In this document: positions 44,439-53,995 of the stretch, piece after piece | Layout of the letters: every line of letters starts with the position of its first letter | Position numbering within the stretch: position 1 is the first letter of the stretch | Assembly: GCA_002840155.1 (NCBI GenBank) | Contig: PGZH01000012.1 | Coordinates: forward strand, 266,179-330,178 | DNA length: 64,000 nt | Reading direction: 5' to 3' | From: Gammaproteobacteria bacterium HGW-Gammaproteobacteria-13 | GTDB lineage: Bacteria > Pseudomonadota > Gammaproteobacteria > Pseudomonadales > Pseudomonadaceae | Translations under genes and position numbers: made by a program | The notes under the pieces: model-generated | The model's database searches: none | What the model was told of the DNA's origin: nothing | Seen by the model: the letters and a program-made list of their open reading frames with translations, nothing else

Positions 44439-45767
44439 ATGCGCCGCATTCTCCATGACCTGAAAATCCTCATCCTTACCAACCTGTGGATCGTGCCGGT
44501 AATTGCGGGGCTGGTTGGCGCGCTGTTCTATTTCGCCGCGCCGCCGCCACCGATGCATGCGCGTATGGCGACTGGCGCCGTGGGTGGTGGCTACCATGCA
44601 TTTGGCGAGCGTCTGCGTACCGAGCTGGAGTTGCAGGGCTTTACCCTGGAACTGGTAGAGAGTGCCGGCTCCGAAGACAACCTGAACAAACTTGGCAGCG
44701 GCGAGGTGGAACTGGCGCTGGTGCAGAGCGGCCAGGAACTGACCCTAAGCGACGAGGCGCGCGGCAAGCTCAATGGCCTAGGGGTGATGTACCGCGAGCC
44801 GCTGTGGCTGTTTCTCGGTGACAAGGTCAAGTTCGAGCGACTGAGCGATCTGATGAAACTGCGCCTGGCGGTTGGCTCCCAGGGCAGCGGCACCCAGGCC
44901 GTGACTGCAGCATTGTTTGCAGCCAATCGAATCGAGCCGACGCAATACCCCGAGCGCTGGCAGCAGTTGGGCGGCAGCCGCGCCGCTGACGCGCTGATTG
45001 CCGGCCAACTGGACGCCGCCTTCTTTATCGGCCCCGCCGAAAATGCGCTAATTCAGCGCCTGGCGGCTGAACCCAAGGTGCGCCTGGTCAGCCTGCGCCG
45101 CACCGAAGCCTATCTGGCGCGCCTGCCGTACCTGAGCCAGCTACAGGTGGGCGAAGGCATGCTCGATATGGCACACAACAGCCCGGATCGCGACATCGTC
45201 ACCCTCGGCCCGGTCGCCACCCTGGTCGCCGGCGAAGAATTCCACCCGTCACTCACCCCGCTAATTCTCGAAGCGGCGAAAACCGTGCTGAAGAATGGCA
45301 GCCTGCTCGACCCAGCCGGCAGCTATCCGACCAAACCGCCGCTGTCACTCAATACCCTGAACGAAGCCGAGTATTACTACGACAAAGGCCTGCCCATCCT
45401 GCAGCGCTATCTGCCGTTCCGTATTGCCTCCCTGGCTGACCGCTACATCATCCTGGCCATCCCGCTGCTGGTGTTGTTGTTCCCACTGTTCAAGGCCGTG
45501 GGACCGATCTACCAGTGGCGCATCCGCGCACGCATCTACCGCTGGTACAAACACCTGCGCGAGATTGATCAGCAGCTGTACAAGGGCAAGTTTCCCAGCG
45601 ACCTGGACGCCGAAATCGCCCGCCTGGAACGTTTGGAAGACGAGCTGGCACGGGTCGAAGTGCCACTGTCTTACTCCAGCGAGCTGTATGAGCTGCATAT
45701 ACACCTGCGCTATGTGGTAGAGCGGCTGCATGGCCTCAAAGCGAAGCACAAAGCCGCGCCCGAGTAA
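44439..45767 (+). CDS. orphan, membrane-anchored TAXI-family binding protein
   Basis: A 442-residue protein. A membrane helix (residues about 11-34) anchors a TAXI periplasmic domain with GAVGGGYHAFGERL, VESAGSEDNLNKLGSGEVELALVQ and VGSQGSGTQAVTAALF. A second helix, about residues 340-360 (RYIILAIPLLVLLFPLFKAVGPIYQW), is followed by an 80-residue charged helical tail that must be cytoplasmic (IARLERLEDELARVEVPL). Normal TAXI proteins are soluble and partner a TRAP permease; none is present here. The layout suggests a sensor, or a component without transport, but this is inference. Confidence 0.85.
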   Translation: MRRILHDLKILILTNLWIVPVIAGLVGALFYFAAPPPPMHARMATGAVGGGYHAFGERLRTELELQGFTLELVESAGSEDNLNKLGSGEVELALVQSGQELTLSDEARGKLNGLGVMYREPLWLFLGDKVKFERLSDLMKLRLAVGSQGSGTQAVTAALFAANRIEPTQYPERWQQLGGSRAADALIAGQLDAAFFIGPAENALIQRLAAEPKVRLVSLRRTEAYLARLPYLSQLQVGEGMLDMAHNSPDRDIVTLGPVATLVAGEEFHPSLTPLILEAAKTVLKNGSLLDPAGSYPTKPPLSLNTLNEAEYYYDKGLPILQRYLPFRIASLADRYIILAIPLLVLLFPLFKAVGPIYQWRIRARIYRWYKHLREIDQQLYKGKFPSDLDAEIARLERLEDELARVEVPLSYSSELYELHIHLRYVVERLHGLKAKHKAAPE

Positions 45768-45772
45768 GTGCG

Positions 45773-48700
45773 TTATTCGAAACGGAGTTGTAGGTAGCGC
45801 CATGGTGCCAGCATTACATGGGTACACCGCCCAAATGCCAAGCGGTAAGCCAGGTCGCGCCGCAAGCGACGATAAGCACTATGGCTACCACCTCGGGCAA
45901 CCGCTTTGGCCGTCGAGAAGTGGCGCACAGCTCTCGCGCTATCACCGTGCTCAACGGCTTCGGCATAACCATCCAGCATGTGCTGCATACAGGCGAAATA
46001 AGGGCGTAGCTGCGCGCCCTGATAGCGCGATTGCCACACACGAAGCGTTTGCATGTCTGTTTGTCTTGCAGCATCTGCGGCAAGCCAGATCATGGCTTCA
46101 TGATTCTCAGGCATCTGTTCAAGCGACTTGTGCGATACGTCTGCCGCCAATTCATCACGACCAGTAGCGCGCAACCCCAAAGCCAGATTATTCAGCCCCC
46201 AGGCTGGGATGTCGGTACGTTGTTTCCAATCTGTCAGCCAATAAAGCATCGACGAGTACAGCCCCTGGTTCGCCAATGCATAACTGGCCATTCCCCAGAT
46301 CATTCCATCATTGCGTATCGCATCACGACAGGTTTGCAACGTACGAACCAGCAGACTGTTGGCATTCTCACGCTCAGCCAACAAATCCAACATGGCATGC
46401 TTGGCCGCATGCTTGGGGTCATTGAGCAGAAGCCTGCTAAACCCTTTCCACAGCGAACCGGGCAGCCAGCGGGCATCCTCGTGCTTTAACCAGAAAAGCA
46501 CAGCGGCATGGTGTAACGCGCCCTCAGAAGCAGCCTTTTCTACAATGGGCCACAACTCTGGGTCACGTGCTGGCGCAACAAACCGTTTGAGTACATCAGC
46601 CCAGGCGCCTGCGTTATCGTCATCGCGGCACAAAGATTCAAGCGCCCGCTGTTTAAGTGGCCGATCACTGTGTGCCTGGGCGAAGTCCAATGCCCTCATA
46701 AGAATCGAAGGCTGAGAAGCGTTAGGCGCCTCCAATAGACGCGCCAACACAGCCCGGCAATCATCCACACGGCCATACTTCAGCTGCAAATCGAACTCAT
46801 TGAGACCGGCAAAGGTGTAACCGGGATCGAGACAGAAGGCTTGTGAAAACGACAGTAGCGCCTGTTCACTCTGCTCATTGAGCAATAACGCATGCCCGAG
46901 AAAACCATGGGAGATCGCCAGTTTTGGCTCCAGACGCACCATTTCTCTGGCTGATTCCACGTATGCCGAGTAGTGCCCCGCGCTATCTTGCCAGTCCGCA
47001 AGCTCACGCCAGGCGTCAAAGCTGTTCCTGTGGCGCTCCAGCAACTGGCGCAACTCGTCCATCGCAATATCATGCTTACCGCTGTTGTAGGTCGCTCTAG
47101 GCCCGAAAACCGCCAACTCAACCGGCGTTGCGCCTCCCCAGCATGGTGCGGCCAACAGCTCATGCAACTCGTCAAAACGCTCGGACTTCAATAGCAGATC
47201 CAAGAGCTTTTCGTGCGCACCACGGTGGCGCGGGTTGAATCTCAATGCCTCACGCAGGGCGTCTTCACGCCCAGCAGTGTCCTGTTCGTGCTCAGCCAGC
47301 GCCAGCCAGGCATCCGCATCACCGGCACGCAATTTGACCAACTCATGAGCCAGACGCAGCGGTCGCCCGGCATCATCCAAAGCAACACTGTAACGCCCTA
47401 ACTGGTTCCACACCCAGGCGTTACCTGGTTCATCGCGCAGAATCCGTTCGGCCTCCAGAACAGCCTCACCATATGCCTCACGCTCGCCCTGTACATAGCT
47501 CAGATAAGCACGCAACTCATGGTTATCGGGGGCTCGGCTAAGTACACGGTTTAACAAGGCTTCAGCTTCGGCCAGGTTATCGCCCTCATCCAGCAGGCTT
47601 TCCACATAGAGACGAACAGTCGGCGTCCACAAGGGGTTGATGCGGAAGCTTTCTTGCAGCGTCGCGCGACACTCACTGTATTGCCCATGATTCTTCTGCA
47701 GCTGAGCACGCTCCAGGGCCAAACGAGGCATCAGTGGAAAACGCTCAACCGCTGATTGCAAAAGCGCCTCGGCCTGCTCGACATGCCCGTCCAAAGCCTG
47801 TTGCCGAGCCACTACCACCCACAGCTGCCAAAGATCGGGACGCTGGCGCAGAGCCTCGCCAAGCTGTTCAAGCAATACCTGCGGATCAAGGCGTTTCTGG
47901 GCCTGTTGCTGATAAGCCATCCAGCCTTCACCAAAAGTCACTTGGCGAACTAGCTCGGCATGGACGTAATCCAAAGACTGCAGTACGTCATCCTGGCCCG
48001 CGCAGGTGTCGAGCAACATATTGCTGGCGTATTCATTGTCAGCACTGCGCTGTAACGCCTTGCGGAAGGCTTCCTGAGCCTCTTCACGCTGTCCGGCCTG
48101 CAGCAGCACAAAGCCATGCGTGGAATGGCAGTAGGTGTCTTGTGGGTCAATCACCAATACTTGCCTGCATAGGCTTAGGGCCTCTTCACTGCGGCCCAGT
48201 CGAGCGAGCACCACAGCCAACTCACGTAATGCCCAGGCATTCTGTGGGTGACTGTGCAGAAGACGGCGCAAAGCAGCCTCGGCCGCCTCAAGCGAGCGCC
48301 GCTGTGCCCGTTCGACAGCGAACTCGGCGATGCCTGCATGGTGCTCAAAACGTTGGGCTAGCGCTTCCACATAAGCATCAACAGCCTCTTCCCCCGCTGA
48401 CTGCCGCAATAACTGCGCATAAAGGCGATGCAACGACAGGTTCAGTGGATCAAGCTCAGCAGCCTCCTGACACCAGAGCAGAGCCTGTTGAATATCACCG
48501 CCACTGCGCTGGCTATAGATGACCGCGGCACGCAGCCAGGCTCCACGCCGGCTTAAGGTTTCTGCCCGCAGTAGCAGTTGGTAGTTCAGCTCAAGCTCAC
48601 CACTACGGCCATAGAAATCGGCCAACCCAAGCAACAGTTCAGGATCATTCGGACGTACCTGAAGCGCCTGTTCCAGCACATCACGAGCGCCATGCGCGTC

Positions 48701-50743
48701 GCCCACCTCTTCAAGGCATTCGCTGAGCGTGATACTGGGGCCAGCAGCCAGAGCACCTAACTGCTGATGACGTTGACGTAAAAAGTGCATTCCCTCTTCA
48801 GTCCGCCCCAAGCAACGCAGTGCGCGGAAGTACTGGTTGCTGTATCCCTCGTTGGCGGCATGCAGGCAGGCGGCAAACCGATACAGCTCGCAGGATTGCT
48901 CGCGCATGCCCTCGCCCCAACGCAAGCTGGCCAGCGCATTCCATGCTGGGGCCTGCCCCGGTGCCTGACGCAAGGCCTGGTTGAGCAAGCACTGCACGGT
49001 CGCGCCCTGGCCACCGCCATCGCCTAACAAATTGGCATAGCGCACCACGATCAGCGGGTCACTCCAGCGCGCCTGACAGTGCTGCTCCAGCCATGCCAAT
49101 TGCACACCGCGCGACTGCAGCATACTTAGCGAACTGGCCTTGGAAAGAATCAGGTTGGAATCATCCGGGAAGTGTTGCAGCAGCGCCTCTGTGGCTTCGA
49201 GTACCTGCATCTCTCGGCCGTCATACCAAGCCAATGCACGCTGAGCCTGAAAGTACAGACGATGCTCCGGTGCAGTGGCCTGCAAATCTGCCAATGCCCT
49301 TAACGCATCCTCTCGACGATGTACTTCCAGTGCACAGAGCAGTCGGTAGTAGTTATCCCACAGGTGGCGTTCCGGGAACTCCAGCCCCTCCAATCGATAG
49401 GCCTGATCGGCGGGCAGCAACACCATGCCACGTGGACCCGAGGCACGCTGCGTAGCAAACAGGCTCTCTGCCAAACACTCACCAAACTGCGCCTGGCCAG
49501 GATCACGAATCAGCAACGTACCACGCGGCTGGTCGTAACCGACCACTGCTTGCAGGTGGCCGCTGCCGGTGTATTGCACGGAAAGGGTAAAAGGCAGTCC
49601 GCGATCAATCAGCGCACAACTGGTCGCCCAGTCAGCGGTAAATTCACGCACCAGCCAGCCATTGCGCTCAGCCCATGCGCGTTCTGCCTGGTATGAGGTG
49701 CCGTCGTAACAGATCTCTTCGGCGACCTCTAGATGAGCAACCGGCCGCCCCCAGAATGCTGAAAGCGCTGTCAGCGTCGCCGGAGCGCAGGTCATATGGT
49801 GCTGCCGGACAAAACTCACAGGTAACAGGCAGCGCTGGCCTTGCGGTGTCTGCAACTGCTCAGCGACCTTGCTGTAAAAGGGTCCTCCGGCCTGCCCAGC
49901 GAGTTCCCCGGCCTCTGCATAAGCGCCACGTAGACTCGCTATATCGCAGCGTCTGCCGGCATACCAGCGCGCCAGTCCTTTTTCCAGCAAGGGCGACAGT
50001 GTCTCGGCACGCGCCAGCCAGTGTTCGGCCTCGTCCAGTTCACCGACTTCGATCAGTAGATCTACCAGCTGAGCGCACAGACCACTGCTTTCCGATGCAT
50101 CAGCGCCACTGCGCAGGCGTTCCAGCGCATGCTTCTCACGGTTGAGTTGCACCTCCAGCATTGCCGCCTGAATGAGTGCAGGCCGCGAGCCTGGCGTCAG
50201 GCGCAGGGCCTGTTCACAGTAATCAAGCGCCTCAGCAAAACGATCCTCCTGCTCCAGGCAATAGGCACGCTCAACTAACAGCCAAGGATCTTGTGGCGCC
50301 AGAGCAAGGGCTCGCTCGCTGCATGCCGCGCTGCGAGTAAAGTCACGCAACAACGCAAACAGATAGGCCGAAAAGGAAAGCCACTCGGCATGCAGCGCCG
50401 GGTTCTCCGGCACCCAACTGCCAAACTGCTGAAGAAAACTCCACGCACGAAACTGCCCTCGACGGGCAAGAAGAAAGCGGGCATAGCGCAGACGCGTCTC
50501 GGCCGACTCTGGGTAGCGCCGATACCCCAGATAAGCCAGGGCATCTCCCAAGCGCGGTGCACCAAGATGAGCAGACAGGCGTGAGGCCATGACCATGGCA
50601 GCCGCTCCCCGCCATTGCCGGTAGTCCCCATGGCGAGTTGCAAGCCCATGAGCCTGCAGCAAAAGCCCTTGATCAATTAAAACTTCAAGCTGCGATAGCT
50701 GCTCGGGAGCAAGAAAGGTGGTACTGGTAACAGTAGAAGACAT
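45773..50743 (-). CDS. giant helical-repeat (TPR-like) protein with embedded C39-type cysteine peptidase domain
   Basis: A 1656-residue protein with no signal peptide or membrane helix, so probably cytoplasmic. Residues 1-290 and 430-1656 are TPR-like helical repeats (for example PQDPWLLVERAYCLEQEDRFAEALDYCEQALRL). Residues about 305-425 form a C39-like papain fold: Gln314 and Cys319 in QHHMTCAPATLTAL, His396 in GHLQAVVGYD, and Asp414 in IRDPG, the complete catalytic set in the expected order. Family members with this domain cut leader peptides after double-glycine or act in unknown ways. No substrate peptide, ABC exporter or lantibiotic gene is adjacent. It follows the M28 aminopeptidase gene by 254 bases, past a terminator. 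Function is unknown. Confidence 0.85.
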   Translation of the reverse strand: MSSTVTSTTFLAPEQLSQLEVLIDQGLLLQAHGLATRHGDYRQWRGAAAMVMASRLSAHLGAPRLGDALAYLGYRRYPESAETRLRYARFLLARRGQFRAWSFLQQFGSWVPENPALHAEWLSFSAYLFALLRDFTRSAACSERALALAPQDPWLLVERAYCLEQEDRFAEALDYCEQALRLTPGSRPALIQAAMLEVQLNREKHALERLRSGADASESSGLCAQLVDLLIEVGELDEAEHWLARAETLSPLLEKGLARWYAGRRCDIASLRGAYAEAGELAGQAGGPFYSKVAEQLQTPQGQRCLLPVSFVRQHHMTCAPATLTALSAFWGRPVAHLEVAEEICYDGTSYQAERAWAERNGWLVREFTADWATSCALIDRGLPFTLSVQYTGSGHLQAVVGYDQPRGTLLIRDPGQAQFGECLAESLFATQRASGPRGMVLLPADQAYRLEGLEFPERHLWDNYYRLLCALEVHRREDALRALADLQATAPEHRLYFQAQRALAWYDGREMQVLEATEALLQHFPDDSNLILSKASSLSMLQSRGVQLAWLEQHCQARWSDPLIVVRYANLLGDGGGQGATVQCLLNQALRQAPGQAPAWNALASLRWGEGMREQSCELYRFAACLHAANEGYSNQYFRALRCLGRTEEGMHFLRQRHQQLGALAAGPSITLSECLEEVGDAHGARDVLEQALQVRPNDPELLLGLADFYGRSGELELNYQLLLRAETLSRRGAWLRAAVIYSQRSGGDIQQALLWCQEAAELDPLNLSLHRLYAQLLRQSAGEEAVDAYVEALAQRFEHHAGIAEFAVERAQRRSLEAAEAALRRLLHSHPQNAWALRELAVVLARLGRSEEALSLCRQVLVIDPQDTYCHSTHGFVLLQAGQREEAQEAFRKALQRSADNEYASNMLLDTCAGQDDVLQSLDYVHAELVRQVTFGEGWMAYQQQAQKRLDPQVLLEQLGEALRQRPDLWQLWVVVARQQALDGHVEQAEALLQSAVERFPLMPRLALERAQLQKNHGQYSECRATLQESFRINPLWTPTVRLYVESLLDEGDNLAEAEALLNRVLSRAPDNHELRAYLSYVQGEREAYGEAVLEAERILRDEPGNAWVWNQLGRYSVALDDAGRPLRLAHELVKLRAGDADAWLALAEHEQDTAGREDALREALRFNPRHRGAHEKLLDLLLKSERFDELHELLAAPCWGGATPVELAVFGPRATYNSGKHDIAMDELRQLLERHRNSFDAWRELADWQDSAGHYSAYVESAREMVRLEPKLAISHGFLGHALLLNEQSEQALLSFSQAFCLDPGYTFAGLNEFDLQLKYGRVDDCRAVLARLLEAPNASQPSILMRALDFAQAHSDRPLKQRALESLCRDDDNAGAWADVLKRFVAPARDPELWPIVEKAASEGALHHAAVLFWLKHEDARWLPGSLWKGFSRLLLNDPKHAAKHAMLDLLAERENANSLLVRTLQTCRDAIRNDGMIWGMASYALANQGLYSSMLYWLTDWKQRTDIPAWGLNNLALGLRATGRDELAADVSHKSLEQMPENHEAMIWLAADAARQTDMQTLRVWQSRYQGAQLRPYFACMQHMLDGYAEAVEHGDSARAVRHFSTAKAVARGGSHSAYRRLRRDLAYRLAFGRCTHVMLAPWRYLQLRFE

Positions 50744-50949
50744 CGGACCCGTCCTTGGCCTGGGAAAACATTCACGCCACTCTAAGTAGCAATCTGCTGC
50801 GTTTCAAGTCACGACAAAGCCAGAGCGGAGCTCCACGCGTCTTTGCCACGAGCGGTCATTTTTACGCAATCGCGCTTCACTTCACTCCTTATGTTCAACT
50901 TACGATGAGACTGCATCCGTAGGAGTACACCCGTACTGGCCGCACAAAG

Positions 50950-50984
50950 AAAACCCCGCAAGAGCTGAGCCCTGGCGGGGTTTT
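50950..50984 (-). terminator. terminator after the aminopeptidase
   Basis: AAACCCCGC and GCGGGGTTTT form a stem around an AGGGCTCAGCTCT inner hairpin; the minus strand continues with TTTTC. It ends the aminopeptidase transcript, so the TPR/C39 gene needs its own promoter in 50744-50949, where none was clear. Confidence 0.8.
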
Positions 50985-50997
50985 GCATTTCAGCCGA

Positions 50998-52608
50998 TTA
51001 CTTGATCCAGTGTTTGCCCCAGTGAGTGATGTCGTAGCTCTGCGCACTACGCGCCACACTCCGCTCGGTCTTGGCGGCTTCGATCTGGTCATCCACCACC
51101 TTGGTGGAGAACGATAACCAACTGGTCACAAAGGCCATGGCATCGCCGTTGATCTCCAGGGCGCGCTGGGCGATGTTGTTCAGGTCATCGCAGCTGTCGT
51201 GATAGCAAGGGTCAAGCGCGACACCTGCAGTGCCACCATAGCGGCTCGCCTGCTCCGGGGTTTTCAGCACCTCTGCACCGGTAAACAAGCCACCGAAGGC
51301 TATGCCATCGAGGAAGAACTGCGCGTAGTCCGAACGGAAGGTAATTTCATCGCCTTCAGACGGCAGGCCGCGCAACTTGTAGTACTCCTCGAACAGTTTT
51401 TCGATGGCCGCCGAACCGGGTGGGCCTTGCAGACCGAACGCAGAACCGTCGCCGTCATAGATGAAGTAGGCGAAGTTTGGCGAAGCGATCATGTCGAAGT
51501 TCAAGTACGTCTTGATCTTGCTCTTCTGCTCGGCCGGGAGTTGATTGACGTAATAAGTCGAACCAACCAACCCAGACTCCTCGGCACCCCACCAGGCAAA
51601 ACGTAGCTTGTTCTTCGGCCGCACCTTCTGCAGCTGCAGCGCCAGTTCCAGCAACGCGGCACTACCGGAGGCGTTGTCGTTGATGCCCGCGCCCTCATAC
51701 ACCGAGTCGAGGTGAGCCCCAGCCATCACCACATTGTTGGCATTGCCATAACGGCTCTCGGCGATCAGGTTGAAGGTCTGCGTGCGCTCGCGCACCACGT
51801 CAGCCAGCATACGCACTCGGCTTTCTGCGCTCTGCGCCAGGCCAACCCCGACATCGTAGGTGGCGAAGAACGCCGGGATACCGCCGGCATAGCTATCACC
51901 CAGAGTAGCGTTAAGCAGGCCCTTGCGGTCCTCGGTGTCGCCCTGGTTGAAAATGATCACACCCGAGGCACCGGCCGCAGCGGCGTTCTCCGCTTTCAGT
52001 TGGAAGTTACAGCTGCCGCGCTGCAACAAGGCGATGGAACCGGAGGGGAAGTCGACAAAGTCTTCCACCTCACAACCACTGCTGGACAGGTTGCCCGCGC
52101 CCAGTGCGATATCCACAGCCGCCACTGGCGCACTGACATCCCCGTCTTCGGTTTGCGACAGGTAGGTAAAGTCCACATCCCACTCATACACCGCTGGCGT
52201 CGGCGCCAAAGCCTGCAGCTCGCCGGGCCCTTGTGGGTAATAGGCGGTGAAGGGGAATGGCTGAACCTCTACGCGATAGCCGGCACTTTCCAGGGTGGAT
52301 TTCACGTAGTCGATTGAACGCTGGTAACCAGGCAAGCCTGCGGCTCGATTGCCGCCATTGGCCTGGGCTATGTCCTTGAACATCTGTAGGTGAATGGAGG
52401 TGTTGCTCGCCTGCATACAACGCGGCAACCCCAATGTAGTGCTGTTGAGCAGGCCAAAACGACATTCCAGAGGACCCAAGCGGGCCGGGCTCCAAAACGC
52501 ATTGAACAGTTGGCTGCTACTTTTGTTCGACTCTGCGAGCACCTCACCCGAGATCGCCGCCAGTAGGCTTCCAACAATCAGACCGCTTTTCACAATCTTG
52601 TTATGCAT
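50998..52608 (-). CDS. secreted M28 aminopeptidase (PaAP-like)
   Basis: A 536-residue zinc aminopeptidase related to the secreted P. aeruginosa aminopeptidase. A signal peptide (MHNKIVKSGLIVGSLLAAISGEVLA) is followed by a PA domain (about residues 150-260, with FPSGSIALLQRGSCNFQLKAENA) inserted before the catalytic region. Zinc ligands lie in VMAGAHLDSV, GINDNASGSAALLE, AWWGAEESGLVGS, YLNFDMIAS and DPCYHDSCDD. It probably goes out through Sec and then type II secretion. Its RBS GGAGGC is in a 377-base upstream gap with no other gene. Confidence 0.95.
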   Translation of the reverse strand: MHNKIVKSGLIVGSLLAAISGEVLAESNKSSSQLFNAFWSPARLGPLECRFGLLNSTTLGLPRCMQASNTSIHLQMFKDIAQANGGNRAAGLPGYQRSIDYVKSTLESAGYRVEVQPFPFTAYYPQGPGELQALAPTPAVYEWDVDFTYLSQTEDGDVSAPVAAVDIALGAGNLSSSGCEVEDFVDFPSGSIALLQRGSCNFQLKAENAAAAGASGVIIFNQGDTEDRKGLLNATLGDSYAGGIPAFFATYDVGVGLAQSAESRVRMLADVVRERTQTFNLIAESRYGNANNVVMAGAHLDSVYEGAGINDNASGSAALLELALQLQKVRPKNKLRFAWWGAEESGLVGSTYYVNQLPAEQKSKIKTYLNFDMIASPNFAYFIYDGDGSAFGLQGPPGSAAIEKLFEEYYKLRGLPSEGDEITFRSDYAQFFLDGIAFGGLFTGAEVLKTPEQASRYGGTAGVALDPCYHDSCDDLNNIAQRALEINGDAMAFVTSWLSFSTKVVDDQIEAAKTERSVARSAQSYDITHWGKHWIK

Positions 52609-52985
52609 GCTGCCTCCAATCCATATATGGAGTTTTTAGGTGCGGCAGCGCTTGTGACACCGCCGCGATACGTCCCTTTACTGCGTCGTGTGGACGCTAC
52701 ATAACCTAGACGTGGATATTCATCTTCGCGAACCGATATCTACAAATTTCTTGAAAATAAGAACTTATCGACGAACATGGGAGCAATTGGCCAGCATCGC
52801 CCGCCGTGCCTGTCAGGCTGCAATAACTGACGCCAGGGCGTTAACAGCCCGGTGTGGCGCGTGGACAGATGGAGAGAGCCCCGTACTCAGGTAAACTCTG
52901 CGCACATTTTGTAGATCGGCTCCGTATTGGCCTCGCCAACAACCCAGGAGCCATCCCCCTGCGACTGAATTGAAGACCTAGCCCC
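52609..52985. other. gene-free divergent gap between aminopeptidase and ndpA
   Basis: No credible gene is seen. It must hold the promoters of both divergent genes. A perfect CCATATATGG palindrome stands at 52620-52629, directly upstream of the aminopeptidase ribosome binding site, and the segment 52700-52780 is A/T-rich relative to its neighbours. I could not identify a quorum-sensing las box with confidence. Confidence 0.5.
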
Positions 52986-53993
52986 ATGCCGATCCGCCAC
53001 TGCATCGTCCACCTGATCGACAAAAAGCCTGATGGCACCCCCGCCGTGCTGCATGCTCGCGACACCGAGTTGGCCGCCTCACAAGCCATTGAAAATATGC
53101 TCGCCGACCTCAACGAGAGCTATAACGCCAAGCAAGGCAAGGCCTGGGGTTTTTTCCACGAGGAGTCCGGTGCTTATCCGTTCAGCGGCTGGTTGAAGCA
53201 CTACCTCGACGAAGGTCAGGACTTTGCCGCCTTCAGCCGTCAGGCGGTCGAGCAGCTGCAGAAGCTGATGGAAGAATCCAACCTGTCCACCGGCGGCCAT
53301 GTGCTGTTCGCCCATTATCAGCAAGGCATGACCGATTACCTGTCGATCGCCCTGCTGCACCACAGTGAAGGCGTGGCGGTGAACGAGGCGTTGGACGTGA
53401 CCGCCGCCAAGCACCTGGACCTGAGCCAGCTGCACCTGGCGGCGCGCATCAACATCTCCGAGTGGCGCAACAACGCCAACTCCAAGCAATACATCTCGTT
53501 TATCAAGGGCAAGAACGGCAAGAAGGTCTCGGAGTACTTCCGCGACTTTATCGGCTGCCAGGAAGGCGTCGACGGCCCCGGCGAAACACGCACCCTACTG
53601 AAAGCCTTCAGTGACTTCGTGGAAAGTGAAGACCTGCCGGAAGAACAAGCGCGCGAGAAGACCAAGACCTTGGTCAGCTATGCTGCGAACCAGGCCAAAC
53701 AAGGCGAGCCCATCACCCTCGATGAGCTATCCGGACTGATCGACGAAGAACGGCCCAAGGCCTTCTTTGATCATATCCGCAACAAGGATTACGGCATGGC
53801 CCCGGAATTTCCGGCGGACAAACGCACCCTCAGCCAATTCCAGCGCTTTACCGGGCGTGCCGAAGGCCTATCAATCAGCTTTGAAGCTCACCTGCTCGGC
53901 TCGAAGATCGAGTACGACGAAAACACTGACACCTTGGTGATCCGTAACCTGCCGACGCAGTTGACCGATCAGCTCAAGCGCCGCAAGAACTAA
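52986..53993 (+). CDS. ndpA: nucleoid-associated protein NdpA/YejK
   Basis: A 335-residue nucleoid protein. It starts [70 protein letters not shown] and has the family's FARAY-like [19 protein letters not shown] segment near the C-terminus. YejK in E. coli binds DNA and may influence topoisomerase activity. It is followed after two bases by the PPK2-like gene, so the two are probably co-transcribed. Confidence 0.93.
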   Translation: MPIRHCIVHLIDKKPDGTPAVLHARDTELAASQAIENMLADLNESYNAKQGKAWGFFHEESGAYPFSGWLKHYLDEGQDFAAFSRQAVEQLQKLMEESNLSTGGHVLFAHYQQGMTDYLSIALLHHSEGVAVNEALDVTAAKHLDLSQLHLAARINISEWRNNANSKQYISFIKGKNGKKVSEYFRDFIGCQEGVDGPGETRTLLKAFSDFVESEDLPEEQAREKTKTLVSYAANQAKQGEPITLDELSGLIDEERPKAFFDHIRNKDYGMAPEFPADKRTLSQFQRFTGRAEGLSISFEAHLLGSKIEYDENTDTLVIRNLPTQLTDQLKRRKN

Positions 53994-53995
53994 GC

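Noticed and set aside
45773..50743. The TPR/C39 protein as part of a bacteriocin or lanthipeptide export system
   Set aside because: No ABC exporter, precursor peptide or modification enzyme lies in the surrounding 10 kb.
52688..52894. A 68-codon frame in the aminopeptidase-ndpA gap
   Set aside because: No ribosome binding site, no recognisable motif, and the frame covers a region that must contain promoters.
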